Both the position numbers and the translations under genes were made by a program. From the NCBI RefSeq assembly GCF_000720325.1, contig NZ_JOJM01000005.1, positions 124,001 through 188,000 on the forward strand: a stretch of 64,000 nt of DNA, written 5' to 3'. This DNA is from Streptomyces sp. NRRL B-1347. GTDB lineage: Bacteria > Actinomycetota > Actinomycetes > Streptomycetales > Streptomycetaceae. Of the stretch, positions 26,976 through 35,926 are shown piece after piece (position 1 is the first letter of the stretch; each line of letters begins with the position of its first letter). The notes beneath the pieces are model-generated. The model saw only the letters and a program-made list of their open reading frames with translations. It ran no database searches and was not told the origin of the DNA.

Positions 26976-27941
26976 ATGGTACGAATCGGCTACACGATGA
27001 TGACCGAACAAGCGGGACCGCGCTCCCTCGTCGAGCATCTGGTCGCCGCGGAGGGCGCGGGGTTCGACTTCTCGGTGACCTCCGACCACTCCTTCCCGTG
27101 GCTGGCGGAGCAGGGACACGCGCCGTACGCGTGGAGCGTGCTCGGCGCCGCCGCACAGGCGACCTCGCGGATCCCGCTCATGACGTACGTGACCTGTCCG
27201 ACGTTCCGCTACCACCCCGCCGTGGTGGCACAGAAGGCCGCCACGATGCAGCTGCTCTCCGAGGGGCGCTTCCGGCTCGGCCTCGGCAGCGGGGAGAACC
27301 TCAACGAGCACGTGGTCGGCGGCGGCTGGCCCGCCCCCGAGGTCCGTCTGGAGATGCTCGAAGAGGCCGTCGGGATCATCAGGGCGCTCTTCACGGGGGA
27401 CAACGTGAACCACCAGGGCACCCACTTCGACGTGGCGAACGCCCGGCTGTGGGACGTGCCGGACGAGCTGCCGCCCATCGGCGTGGCCGTCTCCGGCGAG
27501 AGCTCGTGCGCCCTGGCCGGCCGCCACGCCGACCTGGTCATCGCCACCGAGGCGAAGTCCGGGCTGCTCGAAGCCTTCGACCGGCACGGCGGCCGCGGCA
27601 AGCCCCGCGTCGGCCAGCTGCCCGTCTGCTTCGACACCGACGAGGACGCGGCCGTCGCCCGCGCCCACGAGCAGTTCCGCTGGAGCGTGGGCGGCTGGCC
27701 GGTCAACTCCGAACTGCCCGGTCCGTCCGGCTTCGCCGGAGCCACCCAGTACGTCACCCCGCAGGACGTCGCGCGACAGATCCCGTGCGGCTCCGACGTC
27801 GACACGTTCGTCGACGCCGTACGCCCCTACGCCGATGCGGGCTTCACCGAGATCGCTCTCGTCCAGGTGGGCGGCGACCACCAGCTGCCGTTCATCGACT
27901 GGGCGGAGAAGGAGCTGCTGCCCGTACTGCGCGACCTGTGA
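26976..27941 (+). CDS. LLM-class F420-dependent oxidoreductase (G6PD/TIGR03557-like)
   Basis: 321 aa, complete luciferase-like TIM barrel. Diagnostic parts: VRIGYTMMTEQAG start, FDFSVTSDHSFPWLAEQGH, RIPLMTYVTCPTFRYHPAVVAQKAATM, and FRLGLGSGENLNEHV. This set is typical of F420-using enzymes related to F420-dependent glucose-6-phosphate dehydrogenase. The C-terminal QVGGDHQLPFIDWAEKELLP is also family-typical. The substrate is not predictable. A small uncharacterised gene follows 38 bases later and may be in the same transcript. Confidence 0.88.
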   Translation: MVRIGYTMMTEQAGPRSLVEHLVAAEGAGFDFSVTSDHSFPWLAEQGHAPYAWSVLGAAAQATSRIPLMTYVTCPTFRYHPAVVAQKAATMQLLSEGRFRLGLGSGENLNEHVVGGGWPAPEVRLEMLEEAVGIIRALFTGDNVNHQGTHFDVANARLWDVPDELPPIGVAVSGESSCALAGRHADLVIATEAKSGLLEAFDRHGGRGKPRVGQLPVCFDTDEDAAVARAHEQFRWSVGGWPVNSELPGPSGFAGATQYVTPQDVARQIPCGSDVDTFVDAVRPYADAGFTEIALVQVGGDHQLPFIDWAEKELLPVLRDL

Positions 27942-27979
27942 CGCCGCATCAGCCATCCGCGACCCCACTGGAGAACAGC

Positions 27980-28390
27980 ATGAACGACACCCCGGGCCCG
28001 CAGGAGCAGGACTCGTCCCCCGACCTGGTGCAGGTGGTGCTCAGCGACTGCTCGGCCGCCGACGCGGACGCGGTCTTCGGCGCCCTGTGCACACACTTCC
28101 GTGGCGACCGCGAGGGCGACGCGCCACGGCAGACCGAGGCGACCCGGCCCGCCGTGTGGACGGGCTCCTTCCTGGCGTCGCGGGCCCCGGGCCCGGTGCC
28201 GGGAGTGCTCCTCTCGGGCGCCGTGACCGCCGATCTGCAGGGCGGCCCGGCGGCGGTCGGCCGCCTGCGCACGGTGCTGGAGGGCGCCTTCAGTGCCGCG
28301 GCGGAGGGCACCGCGTCGGGCGACCAGGAGGTGCAGGTCCAGCTGCGCCTGACGGGCGCCGACCGCGGGGCGCCGCCCGGCGGGCGGTGA
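27980..28390 (+). CDS. small uncharacterised protein
   Basis: 136 aa from ATG 27980 with GGAG about 6 bases before it. The frame is open far upstream, through the LLM gene, only by GC bias. Acidic N-terminus (QEQDSSPDLVQV), then a compact alternating strand/helix pattern: VQVVLSDCSAADADAVFGALCTHF, FLASRAPGPVPGVLLSGAVTADLQG, and a final QEVQVQLRLTG strand. It may be a small alpha/beta protein; no family assigned. Probably co-transcribed with the oxidoreductase. Confidence 0.6.
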   Translation: MNDTPGPQEQDSSPDLVQVVLSDCSAADADAVFGALCTHFRGDREGDAPRQTEATRPAVWTGSFLASRAPGPVPGVLLSGAVTADLQGGPAAVGRLRTVLEGAFSAAAEGTASGDQEVQVQLRLTGADRGAPPGGR

Positions 28391-28428
28391 GCCCCGGCAG
28401 CCGCCGAAGCCCCGGCGCCCGCTGAGCC

Positions 28429-29346
28429 TCAGAAGACGGACAGCCCGGTGAGCGTGGTGAAGCGGTCGAGCGCGGCGACGCCCGCCACCGAGTTGCCGCG
28501 CTGGTCGAGGCCGGGGCTCCACACGCACAGGGTGCAGCGGCCGGGCACGACGGCGATGATGCCGCCGCCCACGCCGCTCTTGCCGGGCAGGCCCACGCGG
28601 TGGGCGAAGTCGCCCGCGGCGTCGTACGTGCCGCAGGTCAGCATGACCGCGTTGACCTGCTTGGCCTGGCTGCGGGTGAGCAGCGTGGAGCCGTCCGCCC
28701 GTATGCCGTGCCGGGCGAGGAATCCGGCGGCCAGGGCGAGGTCGGCGCAGGACGCCTCGACGGAGCACTGGCGGAAGTACTGGGCGAGGAGCTCGGGGAC
28801 GGCGTTGGCGATGTTGCCGTACGACGCCATGAAGTGGGCCAGGGCGGCGTTGCGGTCGCCGTGCTCGGTCTCGCTGTCGGCGACGTGCTCGTCGAAGGTG
28901 AGGCGGTCGTTCCCGGACTCGGCGCGCAGGAAGTCGAGGAGCACCCCGGCCGCGTCACCGGTCAGGCTCTGCAGCCGGTCGGTGACGACGAGGGCGCCCG
29001 CGTTGATGAAGGGGTTGCGCGGGATGCCGTGCTCGTACTCCAGCTGCACCAGCGAGTTGAACGGATTGCCCGATGGCTCCCGGCCCACGTGCTCCCACAG
29101 CAGCTCGCCCTCCAGGCTCAGATCGAGGGCGAGCGTGAAGACCTTGGTGATGGACTGGGTGGAGAAGGGCTCCTGCCAGTCCCCGACGCCGTACACCGTG
29201 CCGTCGAGCTCGGCGACCGCCATCCCGAAGCGCCGGGGGTCGGCCGAGGCGAGGGCCGGGATGTAGTCGGCCGGGCGGCCGCGGCCCGGCAGGCCCTTGA
29301 TCTCGTCGGCGATGCGGTCCAGGACCGGCTGGAGGGAGGGTGACAC
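28429..29346 (-). CDS. glsA: glutaminase (glsA type)
   Basis: 305 aa from GTG 29346. It belongs to the serine-dependent beta-lactamase-like glutaminase family: EPFSTQSITKVFTLALDL contains the catalytic Ser-x-x-Lys, and NPFINAGALVVTD, EHGDRNAALAHFMASYGNI, YFRQCSVEASCADLALA and GLPGKSGVGGGI are canonical. It converts glutamine to glutamate and ammonia. No ankyrin or STAS extension, so it is the short form. Divergent from the nitrate reductase locus. Confidence 0.96.
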   Translation of the reverse strand: MSPSLQPVLDRIADEIKGLPGRGRPADYIPALASADPRRFGMAVAELDGTVYGVGDWQEPFSTQSITKVFTLALDLSLEGELLWEHVGREPSGNPFNSLVQLEYEHGIPRNPFINAGALVVTDRLQSLTGDAAGVLLDFLRAESGNDRLTFDEHVADSETEHGDRNAALAHFMASYGNIANAVPELLAQYFRQCSVEASCADLALAAGFLARHGIRADGSTLLTRSQAKQVNAVMLTCGTYDAAGDFAHRVGLPGKSGVGGGIIAVVPGRCTLCVWSPGLDQRGNSVAGVAALDRFTTLTGLSVF

Positions 29347-29669
29347 GCGTACTTGCTCCGTGTTCGTGCGTCTTGCGGTGGGGCGTCAGTACCTTACGGC
29401 AGGTCACGGGCGGAAACGATCAGGGCCGTGGCCGGAGCCCGGAGGCCGCCGCCACCTGGCCCGTCCGGACGTACGGGGGACGGGCGAGCGGCCGTGCGAT
29501 GGACCATTGCAAAGAGCAAGAAAAATAAGTTCTAAGTACAACCAACTGGCCGAAAAATGGTCCACACCACAGCCCGGGCAGGAGCACGCTGACCCTCGAT
29601 CGATGAGGCGTGTGCCGACGTGACCACCACCGCGCGTCGGCACCGCGATGCCCGAGGGGAGCCCGCGAC
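29347..29669. promoter_or_regulatory. nar upstream region with AT-rich core and inverted repeat
   Basis: 323 bp between glsA and narG. Most is GC-rich, but about 29,508-29,557 is distinctly AT-rich. That segment is bracketed by perfect 9-bp inverted arms (29500-29508 and 29556-29564). It is a likely promoter/operator zone for the nar operon. No gene seen. Confidence 0.5.
29500..29564. repeat. 9-bp inverted repeat flanking the AT-rich nar promoter zone
   Basis: Arms TGGACCATT (29500-29508) and AATGGTCCA (29556-29564), separated by 47 bp. The GGACC/GGTCC cores faintly recall oxygen-responsive DevR/OsdR boxes, but the match is partial. Confidence 0.6.
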
Positions 29670-31660
29670 ATGGGCATGGGACGAGGCAGGGCGAAGGCGC
29701 GGCGCGCCGCGGCGGACGCCGCCGAGCGGCTGCTCGAGATCGGCCGATTACTTCAGAACGCGCCCACGACACCAGAGGGCCGGGCGGTCTTCCGGTCCGG
29801 CCAGACGGTCAACGACCAGCCTTACCGGGAGCGTTGGGCGCACGACAAGGTGGTGCGCTCCACCCACGGGGTGAACTGCACGGGCTCGTGTTCGTGGCAG
29901 GTGTACGTCAAGGACGGCCTGATCACCTGGGAGACCCAGGCCACGGACTACCCCTCCACGGGACCCGACCGGCCGGACTACGAACCGCGGGGCTGCCCGC
30001 GCGGGGCCTCCTTCTCCTGGTACACCTACTCGCCCACGCGCGTGCGGTACCCGCTGGCCCGCGGCGTCCTCGTGGAGATGTTCCGGTCCGCCAAGCGGAG
30101 GCTCGGCGACCCCGTCGCGGCCTGGGCGGAGATCACCGGCGACCCGGAGCGGCGGCGCCGCTACCAGACGGCGCGCGGCCACGGCGGCCTGGTGCGCGTC
30201 AGCTGGCAGGAGGCCCTGGAGATCGCGGCGGCCGCGTACGTGCACACCCTCGGCGAGTACGGCCCCGACCGGATCGCCGGGTTCTCGCCGATCCCGGCGA
30301 TGTCGATGGCATCGCACGCCGTCGGCGCCCGCTTCCACGCGCTGATCGGCGCGCCCATGCTGTCCTTCTACGACTGGTACGCGGACCTGCCCGTCGCCTC
30401 GCCCCAGGTCTTCGGCGACCAGACGGACGTGCCCGAGTCAGGGGACTGGTGGGACGCCGCGTACCTGATGCTGTGGGGTTCCAACGTGCCGGTGACCCGC
30501 ACCCCGGACGCCCACTGGATGGCCGAGGCCCGCTACCGCGGCCAGAAGGTCGTCGTCGTGTCGCCGGACTACGCCGACGCGACGAAGTTCGCCGACGAGT
30601 GGCTGCACCCGCACCCCGGGACCGACGGCGCGCTCGCCATGGCGATGGGCCACGTGATCCTGCGCGAGTGCTTCGTCGACCGGCGGGTCCCGTACTTCAC
30701 CGACTACGTCAAACGCTTCACCGACCTGCCGTTCCTCGTCGCCCTCGACGAGCGGGAGGGGGGAACGTACGCTCCGGGCCCCTTCGTCACCGCCGTCGAC
30801 GCGGACCTGGCGCGGGAGGCACAGGCGGACGCGCGGTGCTGGATGCCGGTGTTCGTCGACGCGGCGTCGGGCGCGACCGTGGTGCCCAACGGCACCCTCG
30901 GCGACCGCTGGGACAAGGGCGGCGCGGGCCGCTGGAACCTCGACCTCGGTGACCTCGACCCCCTCCTGAGCCTGCTGGGGCACACGGACGCCGGGACCGC
31001 GACGGTGGCCCTGCCCCGCTTCGACGGAGCGGGCGGAGCGGGAGGAGAGGGCGGGACCGTGAGCCGTACGGTGCCGACGACCCGCGTCGGCGGCCGCCTG
31101 GTGACCACGGTGTTCGACCTGCTCCTCGCCCAGTACGGCGTGGCGCGCGAGGCGCTCGACGGACAGCGGCCCGTCCCGTACGAGGACGCTTCGGCGCCCT
31201 GCACCCCCGCCTGGCAGGAAGCCATCACCTCGGTGTCCGCGGGCGCGGTGGTGCGCGCCGCCCGGGAGTTCGCCCGCACCGCGGAGCAGACCCGGGGCCG
31301 CTGCATGATCGTGATGGGGGCCGGGACCAACCACTGGTTCCACTCCGACACCATCTACCGCTCCTTCCTCACGCTGCTGCTGCTCACCGGCTGCCAGGGC
31401 GTCAACGGCGGCGGCTGGGCGCACTACGTGGGGCAGGAGAAGGTCCGCCCCTACGCCGGCTGGCAGCAGCTGGCGACCGGCTCCGACTGGGTCCGCCCCT
31501 CGCGGCAGATGGCCGGGACGCCGTACTGGTACCTGCACACCGACCAGTGGCGCTACGACAGGACCACCGCGGACACCCTCGCGTCGCCGACCGGCGCGGG
31601 CACGCTGAGCGGACTGCACACCGCGGACCTCATCGCCCGCTCGACCCGGCAGGGTTGGAT
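29670..31660 (+). pseudogene. narG: nitrate reductase alpha subunit, 3' half deleted
   Basis: About 663 codons remain of a protein usually near 1230 aa. The start is ATG 29670 with GAGGGGAG upstream. The N-terminal Fe-S site (HGVNCTGSCSWQ), RGCPRGASFSWYTYSP and the molybdopterin regions up to LHTDQWRYDRTTADTLASP and DLIARSTRQGWMP are well conserved. At about 31,660 homology stops abruptly and continues in another frame as the C-terminus of NarH. The C-terminal half, including the rest of the cofactor domain, is gone, so the enzyme cannot work. The narG frame happens to stay open as far as the end of narI. Confidence 0.85.
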
Positions 31661-31993
31661 GCCCGCATCTCCCGCGCCGTCGGCATGGACACCGGGGAGA
31701 TCGAGGCCATGTACCGCCTCCTCGCCCTCGCCAAGTACGACGAGCGCTACGTCATCCCCACCGGCTACCACACCACCGCCACCGGCGACGAGCCCGACGG
31801 CTGCAGCCTCGACCACGACCACGGACCCGGCATGTACGACGCCGACGCCTTCCACACCCCGTTGCCCGGCACCGCGCGGCCCGAGCCCGAACACGCCGGG
31901 ACCTCGCTGCGCGGCCGCGTCAACCTCCTCGACTGGGACGGGCGGGGACGGCCCGCGGGCCTCTTCCCGGAGAGCGACGGACACCAGGCATGA
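31661..31993 (+). pseudogene. narH: nitrate reductase beta subunit, only C-terminus left
   Basis: About 110 codons in frame 2: ISRAVGMDTGEIEAMYRLL, AKYDERYVIPTGYH and RVNLLDWDGRGRPAGLF match the last part of NarH. All Fe-S-cluster Cys motifs, which sit in the missing 400 or so residues, are lost. The stop overlaps the narJ start (ATGA), showing that this end of the operon is original. Confidence 0.85.
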
Positions 31994-32619
31994 GCGACAT
32001 CCCCCTCGTCCACCAGGCGGCGTCCCTGCTCCTGCTGCACCCGGACGCGGACTGGCCGCAGCGGCTCCGCACGGTCACCGACGCCCTCGCCGCCGCCCCC
32101 GGCACCCGCGCGGAGCCGCTGCTGCGGTTCTGCGCGGCCGTCGCCGAGACCCCCGTGCTCGACCTGTCCGCGCGCTACGTCGCCACCTTCGACCGCAGCC
32201 GCCGGCGCACCCTGCACCTGACGTACTACACCGACGGCGACACGCGCCGCCGCGGGCAGTCCCTGCTGCGCTGGCAGGAGCTGTACCGCGCGCACGGCCT
32301 GCGGCCGCCCGCCGACGAACTGCCCGACTTCCTGCCCCTGGCCCTGGAGTTCGCCGCCCGCCGCCCCGAACCCGGCCGCGCCGCCCTGGTGGAGCACCGC
32401 GCCGCCGTCGAACTCCTGCGGCTCGCGCTCCGGGACCACCGCAGCCTGTACACCGACGTCCTGGAAGCCATCTGCCGCACCCTGCCCGGCGCCTCGCCCA
32501 CCGACCGCGCAGCCGCCCTGCGCCTGGCCCGCACCGGCCCGCCCACCGAGACAGTCGGACTCCTGCCGTTTCCGCAACGAGCCGTTCCGCACCCGCACGA
32601 GGAGGAGCCCGTCCCGTGA
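31990..32619 (+). CDS. narJ: nitrate reductase assembly chaperone
   Basis: 209 aa. The ATG overlaps the narH stop by 4 bases and its own stop overlaps the narI GTG, as in intact operons. All-helical NarJ/TorD-like protein with LLLLHPDADW, LDLSARYVATFDRSRRRTLHLTYY, and a PDFLPLALEFAA helix. It normally binds the NarG N-terminus to insert molybdenum cofactor. Here its main client is truncated. It appears intact, so the deletion is probably recent or a second nar operon exists elsewhere. Confidence 0.92.
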   Translation: MSDIPLVHQAASLLLLHPDADWPQRLRTVTDALAAAPGTRAEPLLRFCAAVAETPVLDLSARYVATFDRSRRRTLHLTYYTDGDTRRRGQSLLRWQELYRAHGLRPPADELPDFLPLALEFAARRPEPGRAALVEHRAAVELLRLALRDHRSLYTDVLEAICRTLPGASPTDRAAALRLARTGPPTETVGLLPFPQRAVPHPHEEEPVP

Positions 32620-33365
32620 ACCACCTGCACACCGCCTTGTGGGGCGTGCTGCCCTACCTCGTCCTGGCCTTCATGGTGACCGGCACCGCGTGGCGCTACC
32701 GCTACGACCGGTTCGGCTTCACCACCCGCTCCAGCCAACTGCACGAGAACCGGCTGCTGAGCATCGGCGGCCCGCTGTTCCACTACGGCCTGCTCTTCGT
32801 CGTCGCCGGACACCTCATCGGGCTCCTGATCCCCGAGGCCTTCACCGAACGCGTCCACGTGCACGAGTGGCTCTACCACGCCAACGCCCTGCTCGTCGGC
32901 GGCGTCGCGGGCCTCGCCACCCTCGCCGGGCTCGCGATCCTGCTCCACCGCCGCCTGCGCGTGCCCGCCGTCCGCGGCGCCACAAGCCGCAGCGACCACG
33001 CCGTCTACCCGCTCCTCGCCGCGGTGATCCTGGCCGGGCTCGCCGCGACCGCGAGCACCACCCCGCACCACCACTACGACTACCGGCTCGGCGTCTCCCT
33101 GTGGTTCCGCTCCCTGTTCGCCCTGGACCCCGACGTGCCGGCCATGTCCCACGCCCCGCTCGTCTACCAGACGCACACGCTGCTCGGCATGGCGCTGTTC
33201 GCCCTGTGGCCGTTCAGCCGCCTCGTCCACGCCTTCACCGCACCGATCGGCTATCTGGCCCGCCCGTACATCGTCTACCGCTCCCGGGGCGCCCGGCACG
33301 TCCCGGTGAACCGCTCCGCCCCGGTGGTCCCGCCGCCGGTACGGGACGCCGCCGCCCGCCGGTGA
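32616..33365 (+). CDS. narI: nitrate reductase gamma subunit, heme b membrane protein
   Basis: 249 aa from GTG 32616. Five hydrophobic spans are visible: near residues 5-22 (GVLPYLVLAFMVTG), 48-70, 86-108, 127-145 and 184-200. His residues in FHYGLLFVVAGHLIG, SHAPLVYQTHTLLG and RLVHAFTAPIGYL are likely heme ligands. It passes quinol electrons to NarH in a complete enzyme, but NarGH is broken here. The C-terminal 25 residues are Pro/Arg/Val-rich and cytoplasmic. Confidence 0.93.
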   Translation: MNHLHTALWGVLPYLVLAFMVTGTAWRYRYDRFGFTTRSSQLHENRLLSIGGPLFHYGLLFVVAGHLIGLLIPEAFTERVHVHEWLYHANALLVGGVAGLATLAGLAILLHRRLRVPAVRGATSRSDHAVYPLLAAVILAGLAATASTTPHHHYDYRLGVSLWFRSLFALDPDVPAMSHAPLVYQTHTLLGMALFALWPFSRLVHAFTAPIGYLARPYIVYRSRGARHVPVNRSAPVVPPPVRDAAARR

Positions 33366-33395
33366 GACACCGGCTCCGGCTCCGCGACCGGCATC

Positions 33396-34307
33396 GTGTC
33401 CCGGGCCCTGGACGAAGCCGGTGTCCGCACGGCCTTCACGCTGCTCTTCGCCCTCGCCTGCGCGCTCTACGCGTGCCTCCTGACGGCCGTCGGGGTGAAG
33501 GCCGTGGGCCACCCGGCCGCCCTCGGGGCCGAACTCGCCGACCCCGCCCGCGTGTTCGGGCACTTCACCTTCGTCGCGGCCTCCGGCGTCCTCGCCACCC
33601 GCCTCAGCCACGGACCCGCACGCGGCGTCGCGTACGTCCTGCTCACCCTGGCGGGCGTGGCATGGGCGGTGCTCGCCCGCTGTCTCACCCGCCTGCCGCG
33701 GGCGGCCGCGCGGGAGGCCGACGGCACCTGGTTCCTGGCCACCGTCGGCCTCCAGTCGCTGGCCCTCTGCCTGACCAGCCTGCCGCCGCGCCGCCCGCTC
33801 CTGCTCCTCGCGCTCGGCCTGTGGTGGGGCGGGGTCCTGCTGTACGTGATCACCGCCGCCGTGCTCGGCCGCAGACTGCTGCGGCGGCCGCCGCGACCGG
33901 CGCGCTGCACTCCCGCGTACTGGATCGCGATGGGGGCCGTGGCCATCAGCACGCTCGCGGGCACCCAACTCCACGACCACGCAGGCCTCCTGCCGCACGC
34001 GCTGCGCGGCCCGCTCGGCCTCGCCGTGATCGTCCTCTGGAGCTGGGCGACCGCGTTGATACCGCCCCTGCTCGCCGTCGGCTGCTGGCGGCATCTGCGC
34101 CACCGCGTCCCGCTGACGTACGAGCCCGCCCTGTGGTGCGTCGTCTTCCCCGTCGGCATGTACGCCACCGCGACGGCGCGCGTCACCACCACGCTGACGC
34201 CCCACGCGCCGAGCGTCGCCGTGCACCTCCTGGCGTGGGTCGCGGCGGCGGTGTGGCTGACGGTCCAGGGGCACGCCGTGGCGGCGCGCCGTCCCGTCCG
34301 CCCGTGA
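33396..34307 (+). CDS. TehA/SLAC1-type (TDT family) anion channel or transporter
   Basis: 303 aa, start GTG 33396, 30 bases after narI. Many hydrophobic spans, about ten. The segment AYWIAMGAVAISTLAGTQLHDHA and the TYEPALWCVVFPVGMYATAT stretch match tellurite-resistance/dicarboxylate transporter (SLAC1-like) proteins. Placement behind the nar genes suggests nitrate or nitrite movement, which SLAC1-fold channels can do, but that is inference. Confidence 0.8.
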   Translation: MSRALDEAGVRTAFTLLFALACALYACLLTAVGVKAVGHPAALGAELADPARVFGHFTFVAASGVLATRLSHGPARGVAYVLLTLAGVAWAVLARCLTRLPRAAAREADGTWFLATVGLQSLALCLTSLPPRRPLLLLALGLWWGGVLLYVITAAVLGRRLLRRPPRPARCTPAYWIAMGAVAISTLAGTQLHDHAGLLPHALRGPLGLAVIVLWSWATALIPPLLAVGCWRHLRHRVPLTYEPALWCVVFPVGMYATATARVTTTLTPHAPSVAVHLLAWVAAAVWLTVQGHAVAARRPVRP

Positions 34308-34346
34308 ACCTGCGGCGGCCCGCCCGCGCGCCGGTGCGCGGGTACG

Positions 34347-34904
34347 TCAGGGAGCCACTCGCCGGAACTCCTCGGCGGCCTCGGGCACATGGATGGAGCG
34401 GTCGCCCGCCACCTCCAGCAGGGCCCGCAACCCCGTCACCAGGCCGGACCGCGCCTCGGCGGGCACCGCCTCGACGAGTCTGGCCACTTCCCCGCGCCGG
34501 TGCCGCAGCACGCGCGTCACCAGGGTCGCGCCCGACGGGGTCAGCGTGAGGATCACCTCGCGTCGGCTGTCGGGGTTGGCCCGGCGGTCCACGAGACCGA
34601 CCGCTTCGAGCCGTACCACCGCACGCAGCGCCGTCGACGCGTTCACCCCCAGCACCTCGGCCAGTTCGGCCAGTTTGACCGGGCCGCACCCCTCCAGGGC
34701 GACCATCGTCCGCAGCTGCGCAAGGGACAGCGACTCGTCCACCTCGGCCAGCGCCCGCGCCGACATGCCCATCACCAGGCGCGCGGCCGCCATCACCACA
34801 GCGACCACGTCTTCTTCCTCGACCACCGCTCCGCCTCCACCCCCGGCCCCGCCACCGCCGCTCCGGGAACGGCGGTCGGCAGCGGGCCCCTCGCTCGGCA
34901 CCAT
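34347..34904 (-). CDS. MarR-family transcriptional regulator
   Basis: 185 aa from ATG 34904; an alternative ATG lies at 34922, and neither has a strong ribosome site. After a Gly/Glu-rich lead (about 1-35), the winged helix includes LSLAQLRTMVALEG, KLAELAEVLGVNASTALRAVVRLEAVGLVDR and NPDSRREVILTLT (wing). C-terminal dimerisation helix follows. Convergent with the TehA-like gene, divergent from the IclR gene. Ligand and targets unknown. Confidence 0.88.
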   Translation of the reverse strand: MVPSEGPAADRRSRSGGGGAGGGGGAVVEEEDVVAVVMAAARLVMGMSARALAEVDESLSLAQLRTMVALEGCGPVKLAELAEVLGVNASTALRAVVRLEAVGLVDRRANPDSRREVILTLTPSGATLVTRVLRHRRGEVARLVEAVPAEARSGLVTGLRALLEVAGDRSIHVPEAAEEFRRVAP

Positions 34905-35049
34905 GGCAAGACCGTAGGGCATACGCCCCGTGGCCGGATCGGGATGAAGCAGGCCCGTCGGCTCCTCCGGCGCCGCCGTGAGCGCGCCTAGGGTGTCGGC
35001 GGAGCGGACGACAGGCCGCTGAACGCCTCGGCGGCCACGAGGGGGAACC

Positions 35050-35808
35050 ATGGATCAGGGGCCGACACCGCCCCGGGACGGCGGCCACGCCGAGCCGCCG
35101 TCCGGGCGCGGGGTGCTGGAGGGCGCGTTCTTGCTCCTGGAGGAGCTCGCCCGGGCGGGCGAGGCCGGACTGACCGGCCTCGCCCATGCCACCGGGCTGC
35201 CCAAGACCACCGTGCACCGGCTGCTCGACCAGCTCACCGCCCTGGGCGCGGTGGAGCGGCACGGCAGCCGCTACCGCATCGGCGCGACGGTCGCCCGCCT
35301 GGGGCGGTCCTGGAACACCCACCGCGCCCTGGAGAGGAGCGCGGTGCTGCCGCTGCGGCAGCTGGCCTCGGCGACCCGGGCGACGGTCTGCGTGACCGTC
35401 CCGCACGCCGGACAGATGACGGTGGTGACCGGGATACCCGCGGCCGCCCGGGAGTTCTTCCCCCATCTGTCGGGTCAGACCCTGCCGCCCGACAGCGCGG
35501 CCGACGTGGTCTTCGCCGCGACGGAGCCCCCGGCCGCGCCGCCCCACGGTCACTCCACGGCCCAGTGGTCCCGTCGGCTGCGCAGGGCGCGCGACCGGGG
35601 CGCGGACGTCCACCAGTACGAGTGGGAGGGCGAGCGCTCCTGTCTGGCGGTGCCGGTGCACGCCCCCTCGGGCGAGGTCGTCGCCGCCGTCGGGGTGGCC
35701 GTGGTGGACACCCGCCGCCTGGGCACCACCATCGAAGCCGCCCAGCGCGCCGCCCGCATGCTGTCCACGAGCCTGGGCCAGGCCATCACCCCGTCCCGCA
35801 GAAACTGA
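35050..35808 (+). CDS. IclR-family transcriptional regulator
   Basis: 252 aa. The helix-turn-helix reads GLTGLAHATGLPKTTVHRLLDQLTALGAVER (split by position, about residues 40-70), followed by the RYRIG wing. The C-terminal effector domain has LPLRQLASATRATVCVTVP and ERSCLAVPVHAPSGEVVAAVGV, typical of IclR. It probably senses a small metabolite. Divergent from the MarR gene; no obvious target operon beyond neighbours. Confidence 0.88.
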   Translation: MDQGPTPPRDGGHAEPPSGRGVLEGAFLLLEELARAGEAGLTGLAHATGLPKTTVHRLLDQLTALGAVERHGSRYRIGATVARLGRSWNTHRALERSAVLPLRQLASATRATVCVTVPHAGQMTVVTGIPAAAREFFPHLSGQTLPPDSAADVVFAATEPPAAPPHGHSTAQWSRRLRRARDRGADVHQYEWEGERSCLAVPVHAPSGEVVAAVGVAVVDTRRLGTTIEAAQRAARMLSTSLGQAITPSRRN

Positions 35809-35926
35809 GGCCGCGTCAGCCGCCTTCCCTTCTGCCTTCCCTTCCGATTGACCCCTGACGGGGGGTGCGCTTGGATCCCCGAAGGCCCTCGGCACCGGGC
35901 CGGGGGGAACACGCTCTGGGGGGAAC

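Noticed and set aside
29610..33365. A genuine NarG-NarI fusion enzyme
   Set aside because: The middle ~320 codons are a wrong-frame reading of narH and narJ, and narI has its own overlapping GTG start; not a designed fusion.
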